Below the pieces are notes generated by a model. It had not been told where the DNA came from and made no database searches. It was given only the letters and a program-made list of their open reading frames with translations. From Incurvaria masculella (taxonomy: Eukaryota; Arthropoda; Insecta; Lepidoptera; Incurvariidae), in the NCBI GenBank assembly GCA_946894095.1, contig OX335644.1:11513595-11577594 (forward strand): a stretch of DNA of 64,000 nt, read 5' to 3'. Every line of letters starts with the position of its first letter. Within the stretch, counting starts at the first letter, position 1. Below, in pieces: positions 55,032 to 64,000 of this stretch. A program made the translations under genes and the position numbers.

Positions 55032-56309
55032 GGTTGGGGAAAAAGTTTCTTCGCATTTTTTAAGAAAATTCAAAACATTTTTTAATATGGTTTATTTACA
55101 TTTAACTAAAGTATGTAGGTACCATTTTGTTCGATAACTTTTTGCCATCTTGTAGGTAGGGACATGATCCCATTGCTATAGAAATATTGGGACTTCTGAT
55201 CAATATACCGCGACAAGTGGTTTTGGCAGTCCTCTCGTGATGTTAACCTGACACTGCCTAAAGAATTCTGAAGAGACCTAAACAGGTGGAAATCTGAAGG
55301 TGCAAGGTCAGGACTATACGGCGGATGCATTAACACCTCCCAGCCAAACTCTCTTAGTTTTTGCTGAGTGGCTAAAGATGTGTGAGGTCTAGCGTTATCA
55401 TGATGAAAAACCACACCCCTTCTGTTGATTAATTCCGGCCGCTTTCTCTCAACTTCTTGCTTTAATCTCATCAGTTGTTCGCAGTAGAGTTCAGAATCGA
55501 TGGTCCTGCCTGGTGGTAACAGCTCATAATGAATAATGCCCTTCCAATCCCACCACACACACAGCATCACCTTGTTGCGAGTTAACCCGGGTTTCGCCAC
55601 AGTCTGTGAAGCTTGACCGGCCTTTGACCACGACCTTTTTCGCACGTTCTTGTCGTACGTGATCCACTTTTCATCACCAGTTATCAGCTTCTTCAAAAAT
55701 GGTTCGGTTTCATTACGTCGTAATAAAGAATCACAAATGAGTACACGGTTCATTAGGTTTCTTTCAGTGAGCTCGTGAGGTACCCAAATATCGAGCTTTT
55801 TTGTGTACCCAGTTTTTTTCAAATGCGCCAAAACTGTTTTTGGTCAATTCCTAGTTCTTCAGCTACGTCGTAACTACTGATATGCCGATCTTGCTCCACT
55901 TTTTCAAAAATGGCATCCATTTTATCCGTAATAGGGCGACCAGAGCGACGTGCATCTTTGCCATCAAAATTTCCGGATTGAAAACGCTTAAACCAAATTT
56001 GTGCTACTCTCACAGACACTGCACTAGGTCCATAAACATCGCAAATTTTTTTCGCGGCTTGCGTTGCATTTTTACCTTTTTTGTAGTAAAATTTTAAAAT
56101 GTATCGAATTTCTTCATTAGATTCACTCATTTTGACAGTACGAAAAACTAATGAGAATCACACATTTTCCTAATTTGAATTTGGAATTATGTTCTTTAAA
56201 ATTTAAACTTTCAATGATACCAAAACCAGCCAGATACAAATAGTATAGCCAAAGAGATTTTATTACAAGTTCATACCTACTATAATGCGAAAAGACTTTT
56301 TCCCCGACC
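55032..56309 (-). mobile_element. mariner transposon, 1278 bp, intact ends
   Basis: GGTTGGGGAAAAAGTTTCTT, CGCAT at the left is matched inverted by ATGCGAAAAGACTTTTTCCC, CGACC at the right. TA duplicates flank it (55,030-55,031 and 56,310-56,311). The length is typical of mariner. It contains one transposase gene on the minus strand, broken once. Confidence 0.93.
55106..56130 (-). pseudogene. mariner transposase, DD34D, single frameshift
   Basis: Two frames together cover the protein. 56,130-55,819 (103 codons) starts MSESNEEIRYILKFYYKKGK and contains the paired helix-turn-helix with RRSGRP. 55,831-55,106 (241 codons) contains VPHELTE, the first catalytic Asp in TGDEKWITYD, the second in HHDNARPH and the third in LAPSDFHLF, with 34 residues between the last two. 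The frames meet at a run of five T (55,837-55,841, plus strand), where a one-base loss explains the shift. All three catalytic Asp are present. It cuts and pastes at TA sites. Otherwise it looks young, with no other stop. Confidence 0.92.
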
Positions 56310-56311
56310 TA

Positions 56312-57156
56312 TTATATCGAAAACAAATCAATTCCCGTTATTTAAAATATTAAAATTCTAAAATACATTTGGAAAACTCGTTGGGAACGTTTGCGAAACG
56401 AGCATTTGTGCAGCGATATTTTACCTGGCCGTAGGCGTCACGTGATCTTACGGACGACTTTACTCGCTCTTTCTCAAACTTTGTCAGTCGTGTTCAGAGA
56501 GTCAAAACTTAGTACGAGATTAGCACCGAACTAACCATACAAAAACTGGTTTAGCCGGGAGGATTAAAGTTAGTTCGCTTAAAACAGTTAGCTGTATTCA
56601 GAGCTGTGAATATTTTAGGTAGAATCTTAAATATTTTTTAATACCTTGTTATGAAACCGGTTGTACGCTAAAATATGGCGAAATATTTTATATCCAAATA
56701 TATACCGTTACATAACTATTTTATATTGTTACTCCGGAAATAGATTTAAATTCGTGATGTTTGTTTTTCACGTCATAATGACGTCGACCTTGGATTGTTA
56801 CGACATGACCGAAAATATAGATTCTTTCCCAAGCCAATGGTTCTAAAAGTTAAATTCTGCATACGTTTTAATATTAGTATATCCTGGCCTAGCCTCGGAG
56901 TATCATCATGTGTTGCGCGATATATCACGCAAGACAAATGAGTGTGGCGAGCCGGGTCGATGGGGCATTTCGCATGCAGATCCGACGCCGATACGAATAC
57001 AAATGGGCGCGTGACGCCAGCGCGCCAGCCGCGGCGGCGCGGCGGCGCGGAGGTGGTGCTGGCGCATCGAGAGATGATACGTGATGACAGGGGCATGCGA
57101 CGAGTGGAAGGACTGGATCAGCGTAGCAAAGAGCTAGTGAAAATACATACATTGAC
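56312..57156. other. Unassigned; GC-rich block at 57,000-57,070
   Basis: No gene or repeat is recognised. The frames on both strands reflect GC composition. Confidence 0.35.
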
Positions 57157-57510
57157 GGTAGCGCCGGCCAGACAGTTCGCTTAGGAAATCGCTCACTACT
57201 GAGTTCCAAAAACAGGTTTGGAGTGGCTCGTAGCCTAGTGGCTCGGGGACTGGCCTAGCGTACCAGAGCCCTGGGTTAAATTTCGACATTCACCACTGTC
57301 TTTCTCTTTCCGAGTTTGATAAGTGAATTTAGTCACGAATGCGAGCTGCTCCATGGTTCGGATCCATGTAAAACTGCAGGTCCCTTTCCCCTACTAGGTG
57401 GTAGGGTGGTATTAGCCATCCATGTCAGGCCGCATAAAAAAAAACAGGTAAAAACTTCACAGGGCGCTTCGCAACGAACGTTCGATGTTGCGAAAATGTA
57501 TATTGAATGT
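57157..57510. mobile_element. GGTAGCG-TIR MITE, interrupted by a SINE; right end decayed
   Basis: GGTAGCGCCGGCCAGACAGT, TCGCTTAGG and GAGTTCCAAAAACAGG form the left arm. After the SINE, AAAAACTTCACAGGGCGC and ACGTTCGATGTTGCG match the right arm of the copy at 3348. Confidence 0.6.
57218..57439 (+). mobile_element. SINE with tRNA head and internally deleted body, visible TSD
   Basis: The A-box TAGCCTAGTGG (57,231) and a decayed B-box GGGTTAAATTTC are followed by GATAAGTGAATTTAGTCACG, GCTGCTCCATGGTTCGGAT, CTAGGTGGTAGGG, then directly GGTATTAGCCATCCATGTC and an A-tail. The segment between the last two is deleted. AAAAACAGGT flanks it (57,208-57,217 and 57,440-57,449). Confidence 0.82.
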
Positions 57511-57882
57511 CGAAGGAAAACCTAGAAACAAGATCCGAAGTGCTCTTTGTAAGGCGACGGTTTCGCAACAACAAAACTTCCCCTCCCGATGCAAATGGGG
57601 CTAATATTCGCAGCGTTGTTGAGGCGAAGGAGCGCCCCAAGGGAGACTAGCAAATTAGTTTAATGATATTTCAGTTGAACAAACAAACAAGAGGATCCAC
57701 TGAAACCGAGGGGGTGCGAACTCACTGTCTGGATACACAATTTAAACGATTAGACGCTATTTCAAAGCGTTGCTGTTCATGTGTTTAGTCCAGAGGATAA
57801 GGGTTTGTGAATATACTCTTGTTAAGAAAAATAATAATATTAGGTAGTGTATTATAATTTTTGAGGTTCAAAAGTAACATTT
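57511..57882. other. Unassigned DNA
   Basis: No supported feature was seen in this short stretch. Confidence 0.35.
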
Positions 57883-57990
57883 TGGGAAGGTGCTGGCTTG
57901 GCACCTAATTCCATAGTTAATGTGATGTATTGGGTTATTATCATATCGTGTGGTATTAGCCATCCATTTCTGGTTTCATAAAAAAAAATA
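57883..57990 (+). mobile_element. SINE 3' tail fragment
   Basis: GGGAAGGTGCTGGCTTGGCA, CCTAATTCCATAG, GTGGTATTAGCCATCCATTT, then an A-tail. Confidence 0.65.
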
Positions 57991-58107
57991 CTTCAATCAC
58001 TTTTTTAATTCATTCCGCTCCGCTTATTACTAGCTATTACTGACTTATATCACAACTTTTATTATTATATCTGTACATCACACGAAGGGAGCCAGATATC
58101 GTGCCAG

Positions 58108-58192
58108 GACATTTCCTTTTCATTTAATACGGCAACTGGATAAAAAGCACAAATATTTTTTCATTGTCGCCTTCCACCATCGGTTTTATTTC
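58108..58192 (-). mobile_element. SINE fragment
   Basis: GTGCCAGGACATTTCCTTTT, CGGCAACTGGATAAAAAGCA, TTTTCATTGTCGCCTTCCAC match the reversed body. Confidence 0.5.
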
Positions 58193-59487
58193 TGTAGAGA
58201 GTTCTCAACGTTTCGGATCGACGTTTGGTCTGTTTTAAACTATAGATCTGACGGCATGGAATTATTTCTTCACCTCCATGTCTGACGGTGTGAATACCGA
58301 AAACAACGCAACAGATAACGAGGTAAGACAAAACCCAGGGAAGGACCTTGACGGTCTTGCGATATATGGAGCCTTAGAGCATTTATAAGTTGACTTGAAG
58401 CACGAAAGCAAAAATTGCGGAATTATAAGGAAAATAACACCTTATTATCGTGTTTCGCCGACATGTTACGTCCTTTGCGACGCGGGTTATACTTTTGAGA
58501 GGCTGAGTTGTCCAGCGGGCGAAACCAGATTTGCCACAATTGATCCGTAAGCGTAATCCGCCATTATGTTATTGATTGTTTCATAAACACTTTTCTAAAA
58601 GACGAATGAATTCTAAATCGACGATGAGTCGTCCGCCTTCAAATGGTAATTTTAATGATTCGCCGGTTCCCATGAGCTCCACTGTGGAATCCCGAGTACC
58701 AGTGACAAATGCACCCATGGCTGGGCTCGCCACTACTCGGAAATAATAACGGGGATCAGTTTAATTAGAATTAATTAAGGGCGCCGTCGCCGCTGACGCA
58801 AGCGGCGAGATACGTGCATGTGTGTCGCGGTTCACACGGACCTTGATTTACGAGGGCATGTGGGATCCGTTTTTAAATGATCCGCCTCACACCACGTGAA
58901 GCGTTGGTTATATGCCCTTTAGCGTACAACTCTTGATTGATTTCATTCGAGTTTTATTGTATAATACGAATGCTTAAGGTGAAGGAAAACATCGCAAGGA
59001 AGTTTATTTCTCCTGTGGAGATATTTTTAGAACTATGTTCATTATCAGACGTTTGGCGGACGAGAGCAACACGGAAAAATGTGTCACAGCGACACTTTAA
59101 CTGTCATAGACCCGTCAACCCTTATCACAGAATAAGTTGTAGTGCTACGCACAGAAGTTGCACTCCCTTACAGTAAGTAATTAATTTTGATCTTAATTGA
59201 CGCTAAGCTAAAGTATCTATTACTTCGCTCACTTTCGACGCGGCGGCGAGATAAAACGCGTCCTCGCCCCCCCCCCCGCCCCACCACACACTTTTGTCGC
59301 TCGAATGGGGCTTGCGCTAGGGTTGTCACGCGCTGCCGCGCCACCGCCTATCGTTTTAAAAGTCGAATAAAACACAACTTTCAAAACTATTTATTTATAA
59401 TGTATATACAATTGTTTAACTCCTACTGAAAAGCGGTGATTATTCGGCCAGTATCATATGTATGACCGTGTTTGCACATATAACAAC
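58193..59487. other. Unassigned; short coding-like ORF at 58,606-58,746
   Basis: A 46-codon plus frame reads MNSKSTMSRPPSNGNFNDSP, then VPMSSTVESRVPVTNAPMAG and ends in TAA. Its codon balance looks protein-like and a donor-like GTAATT lies inside it, so it could be part of an exon. No family is recognised. A C-run (11 C) lies at about 59,267. Confidence 0.25.
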
Positions 59488-62275
59488 TAGGCCAATGAAT
59501 GAAGCTAAAATTTGGGGCTTACCAAAGCACTAAATCGTCCGTCCATGAAATCTTCAGAATGTGTACAAATACAGGTTTTAAAAATGAATTACTCAGAATC
59601 TAACATTTTTTTTTCCCGGAACTTAGGTATTTTGGCCAAAAACACAAAATATGCGGTATCATTTGCTGCAAAAATGGCCCGCCAAATTTCTTTTCAATGT
59701 CTAATAAAATGGGTTAATAGGTATATATGTGTTCAGGAATCCAACAATTTTTTTACACAAAAGCGAGTTTTTTTTTAAAAATACACAGTTTTCGCTCTCA
59801 TAAACTCGGCAAAATTGGGCAGCCCAATCTGTCGTCACACATTTGTTTTTAATTCTTATCAGATCGATAATTTCAACGAATCCAACAAATTTATTACTGG
59901 CAACACATATATTTTGCTAATGGCCAAATAAAGTAAACGGCATAATTTGCCCGCCTATTTTTTAAATTATAATGATAATAAATGATATAGACGAACATAC
60001 TTTTAACAGAATCCAACAAAAAATTTACATGCCAGTCAGTTTTGCAGCGTATAACGTAACATTGAATTTCGCGCTAAAATAGCTTGGCGAAAGCGGGTGG
60101 TAGGCGGCGCGGTGCGGAGGCAGTGCGGAACGGTGGCGTGGGAACGGTGGCGGCGGTAAGAAAGGGTTTAGCCTGTGTTAGTGATACCGATTACGAAGTA
60201 ATTATTAGTATTATCTTTGGTGATACTTATGTATAGTTCGTTTTCATGCGTAGTACCTGCATAATGGACAAGAGTTTATAAGTGTGATGTGAAATTTAAA
60301 TTAATTAATTCGCCAATTTGATAAAGGTATTATTCTTTTGTAATTGCTAGTGATCGTCGAATATACACATGTAAATGAGTAAAATACTTTGGTAAAGGTT
60401 GAATACAATTTGAGTTATTTTATTTTTATGCAAGATGATTCCGCGAAGATAAATCACTGAAATTAGATAAACTACATATTTATAATTCACAAATTGATTC
60501 ACGGTGGATTAAACATACATTCATGAATGAAGAACGTGATATATCACGTTCTTGGATTCAGTGCCGCACTAGCTTAGTACGAAAAAGTATATTTACTTAT
60601 TGAATTATGTTGTGCCTTGGGCGTCAGGGCAAATAGGAGCCGAAAGCGCTAGACCCGAGCACGCCTGTGAAATACCCCGCAATTCGCTAGCACCGGTCAT
60701 ATAATACTGACCATACATTTAAAAGTATGGAAAATTTACTGTTTCGAGCGTATTCAAATGCGAATATCTAGTTAATTACTCATCAGATTTTAGTGAAGTT
60801 TCATCGATTCAAATAACACGTTGAAGACTCCATAAGCATAAAAAAAGATCGTCGGTGTATAAAGTACCGGTGAAAATGTCTCAAAACATTTTTTTAAATT
60901 TTAAATGTATGAAAATATATATACCGTCCATCTTTTTTGTGGAGTGTCTGGCGTGCTATCTTTAATGGTGAAAATCTCATTTAAATCTGACCATTAATTT
61001 CCGAGATATTCGCATGTGAATACTGTCGAAACAGTAAATTTTCCATACATTAAAAACTTAAAACAATTTTTGAAAGGCATTTTCACCGGTCTAAAAAAAC
61101 ATGAAAAATGTGTTCTATTACGAAAATTGAAAACGTTGGATCGGTACAAATGGCTTTAACAATGTTTTAAATGTAAAGGTATTGAAAAATTACTGTTTTG
61201 AGTGCATTCAAATGCGAATATCTCGTAAATTAGTCGTCAGATTTTAATGAAGTTTTCATCATTTTAAATAACACGTCAACGACTCCATGAGCATGAAAAA
61301 CCGGCCATGTGCGAGTCTGACTCGCACACGAAGGGTTCCGTACCCTCGTACAAGACATAACACAAAAAAGTTTTGCATGTAATATTGTAATCTTAATGAA
61401 AACCTCATTTAAATCTGTATATACGGTACATACATTTGCATCGGTATAAATGCCTCTTTCTTTAAAATTCCTTCAAAAAATTTTGAAAATTTTAAATGTG
61501 TTTTTTGTTTGCTCAAGGCGTCTTCAACCTGTTATTTTGAATGGTGAAAACTGTATTTAAATCTGACCATTAATTTCTGAGATATTCGCATGTGAATACT
61601 GTCGAAACAGTACATTTTCAATACATTTAAAACTTAAAACAATTTTTAAAAGGCGTTTTCACCGGTCTAAAGAAAATGTGTTCTATAACGAAAATAGAAA
61701 ACGTTGGATCGGTACAAATGGCTTTAACAATGTTTTAAATGTAAAGGTATTGAAAATTTACTGTTTTGAGCGCATTCGAAGGCGAATATCTCGTAAATTA
61801 GTCGTCAGATTTTAATACAGTTTTGATCATTTAAAATAACACGTGAACGACTCCATGAGCATGAAAAACCGGCCATGTGCGAGTCTGACTCGCACACGAA
61901 GGGTTCCGTACCGTCGAACAAGACATAACACAAACAAGTTTTGCATGTAATCTTAATTTTTTTTTAATTCCATATGTTTTTCTTATGGAGTCTTTGACGT
62001 GCTATCTCTAATGGTGAAAACGTCATTTAAATCTGTAAATACGGTACATACATTTGCATCGGTATAAATGCCTCTTTCTTTAAAATTCGTTTAAAAACCT
62101 TTGAAAATTTTAAATTTGTGAAAATATAAATACCGTTGATCTTTGTTTGCTCATGGAGTCTTCAACCTATTACTTTGAATGGTGAAAACTTTATTTAAAT
62201 CTGACCATTAATTTCCGAGATATTCGCATATGAATCTGTCGAAACAGTACATTTTCAATACATTTAAAACTTAAA
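59488..62275 (+). repeat. Large non-coding repeat, copy B, truncated by a LINE
   Basis: From TAGGCCAATGAATGAAG it follows copy A (28,190 downward) almost base for base through the palindrome and the first tandem units, with MINE-2-type ends at 61,300-61,350 and 61,865-61,915. One unit is about 78 bases shorter than in copy A. It ends at CATTTAAAACTTAAA, where the LINE begins. Confidence 0.8.
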
Positions 62276-64000
62276 CTTCTTTCTTACTAAAGACTCTTGA
62301 AAGGTTAATAGACAGGGAGATTAGGGATAAAATCCTGCCCCGACATCCCATTCATAAACACCAGCATGCATATACGTCAGGGAAATCCATTGAAACTGCC
62401 CTACACGCAGTAATAAGTAAAATAGAGGCAGGCATGGAAACGAAATGCATGACTATGGGTGCTTTTCTTGACATAGAGGGGGCATTTGACAAAACGACGT
62501 TTCATAGCATAAGTCAAGCCCTGTGCAAACACGGCGTCAACAACACTCTCAGTGGGTGGATTGACAATATGCTTAGGAACAGAGCACTTATCTTTGATAG
62601 TCAGAGCCCAATCAAGGGGATAGTAGCCAAAGGATGTCCACAGGGAGGCGTACTGTCGCCCCTACTGTGGAACCTAGTGGCAGATGACCTAATTACAAAA
62701 CTCAATGCAGCAGGATACCTCACGATAGGGTATGCAGATGACATTGTCATAATAGTGGCAGGAAAATTTGCAAATGTAATGCGCAATATAATGCAAGGTG
62801 CGCTCAAAATTGTAGAAGCATGGTGCAAAGACTACGCTCTGAGTGTCAATCCAACTAAAACGGAGCTTGTAGTTTTCACCAGGAAGAGAGACATAGGACA
62901 AATGCAGCCACTAAGGCTCTTTGGGGTAGAAGTAACACTATCAACCGAGGTGAAATACCTGGGGGTCATACTTGACAACAAGTTGAACTGGAGTCGTCAC
63001 CTAGAACATAGACTAAATAAAGCACGCATATCTTTCTGGCAGTGTCGAAGGCTAATGGGAAAAACTTGGGGGTTAAGACCAGGACTCACGCTCTGGCTTT
63101 ATACCACTGTCATCAGACCTATGATTACATATGGGGCGGTGGTATGGTGGACCAGAACCAAACTTAAGACTGCTGCAAACAAGCTGCTAAGCTTTCAGCG
63201 TATAGCTAGCACAGCCATCACTGGTTGCATGCGGACCACCCCATCAGCAGCACTAGAAGTTTTGCTGGGACTGCCGCCTCTTGATTTAATAATACAACGA
63301 GAGGCAGCAGCCGCAGCCTTCAGGCTCAGAACGACAGGTTCCTGGACAGGAGAGACTAGGGCACAGCACACAACAATTCTCAGTATAGCGATGGAGGAGA
63401 ACCCTTTGCTAGGAGTAAGATGCGATAGGATACCCAAGACATATAACTTTGACAGACTGTACACTATTGAACTCTCCGAGGGTCCGAAGGACTACTCGGG
63501 ATTAAGAGAAGTTAGGGTATACACGGATGGCTCTAAAACCGAGTATGGTACGGGTGCTGGCTGTTTCTCAGCAGACCTGAATATCAAAAGAACAGTTATG
63601 CTGGGCTCTGGAAACTCCATCTTTCAGGCGGAGTGTGTAGGTCTGATCGAGGCAGCCGCGGCAATAAAACAGCGTGAAATGGTAGACTATACAATCAGAA
63701 TACTAACCGACAGTGCTTCTGTTTTGAAGGCTCTTGCCAATCAAACATTCACTTCTGGACTAATTAAACAATGTCATGAGGCTTTACAGGACATCTCAAT
63801 CGGCAACAGGATCACACTCCAGTGGATAAAGGGACATAGCGGGAGCCATGGTAACGATGCGGCCGACGATCTCGCCAAGGCGGGTTCGAGTTCCAAGCCC
63901 GTCGGACCGGAGCCACTCTTGCCAACCCCCTTCAGTGAAGTCAAGACCTGGCTGAGGAAACGAATGACACGGGCTCACACTGCAAGGTGGTCATCTACAG
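62276..64000 (+). CDS. LOA-like LINE ORF2, 5'-truncated, RT and RNase H; runs off the window
   Basis: The frame starting at TCT (62,278) is open for 574 codons to the window edge. RT motifs are FLDIEGAFDKTTF (finger/palm A), GCPQGGVLSPLLW (B), YADDIVI (C) and VKYLGVILDNKLNW (E-like). A thumb/connection with KTWGLRPGLTLWLY follows, then RNase H: VYTDGSKTEYGTGAG, QAECVGL, LTDSASV and GHSGSHGNDAADDLA. The RT-RNase H order and the wording around motifs A, B and KTWGL resemble the LOA clade (for example Lian of mosquitoes); this is from memory of the family. The 5' end lies inside the large repeat with no endonuclease, as in target-primed 5' truncation. No stop or shift was found. Confidence 0.88.

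Overview
The window is eukaryotic and almost certainly from a moth or butterfly. Overall it is AT-rich with short GC-rich islands. It carries many copies of MITEs that hitch-hike a (GTCY)n/(GACG)n microsatellite between GGGTTCCGTAC-type subterminal repeats, a family known from Lepidoptera as MINE-2. It also has SINE, Helitron-like, BEL/Pao, mariner, LOA-type and Jockey/I-type elements typical of such genomes. I recognise no host protein-coding gene with confidence. Nearly every supported feature is a mobile element or repeat, so the window reads as a TE-rich intergenic or intronic region.

Layout. 1-2846 (minus strand): a bicistronic non-LTR retrotransposon, with a complete ORF1 (three zinc knuckles) and the 5' 446 codons of ORF2 (endonuclease into RT), joined by an overlapping TAATG. 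3.3-10.5 kb: MITEs, a Penelope-like remnant bounded by inverted repeats, and a MINE-2. 10,731-11,960: an 82-bp satellite in exactly 15 units. 12.3-14.4 kb: a TTAA MITE interrupted by a 1.3-kb Helitron-like insert. 14.4-20.7 kb: mostly unassigned AT-rich DNA with one large inverted-repeat element (18,296-19,240). 20.7-23.8 kb: nested MINE-2s, one of them carrying a SINE with a 5S-rRNA-derived head. 23.8-28.2 kb: a large non-coding repeat made of ~640-bp tandem units plus a unique arm; most of it recurs inverted and nearly identical at 59,488-62,275, with a third partial copy at 21.8-22.6 kb. 31,596-36,859: a young BEL/Pao element with identical 438-bp LTRs, a 5-bp TSD and an open 1405-codon pol frame, but almost no gag. 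37-54 kb: MITEs, SINE fragments, MINE-2s and paired dispersed repeats. 55,032-56,309: a mariner with intact ends and a transposase broken by one frameshift. 62,276-64,000: a 5'-truncated LOA-like LINE (RT plus RNase H), open to the window edge.

How the parts fit together. The elements form a readable stack of nested insertions: Helitron-like in TTAA MITE; TTAA MITE in a GGTAGCG-TIR MITE; tRNA-headed SINE in another GGTAGCG-TIR MITE; 5S-headed SINE in MINE-2; LINE in the large repeat. The most unusual observations are a SINE family whose one body and tail is joined to different Pol III heads (tRNA and 5S), the large inverted pair of non-coding repeats with a MINE-2 end built into its tandem unit, and a recently inserted BEL element lacking gag.
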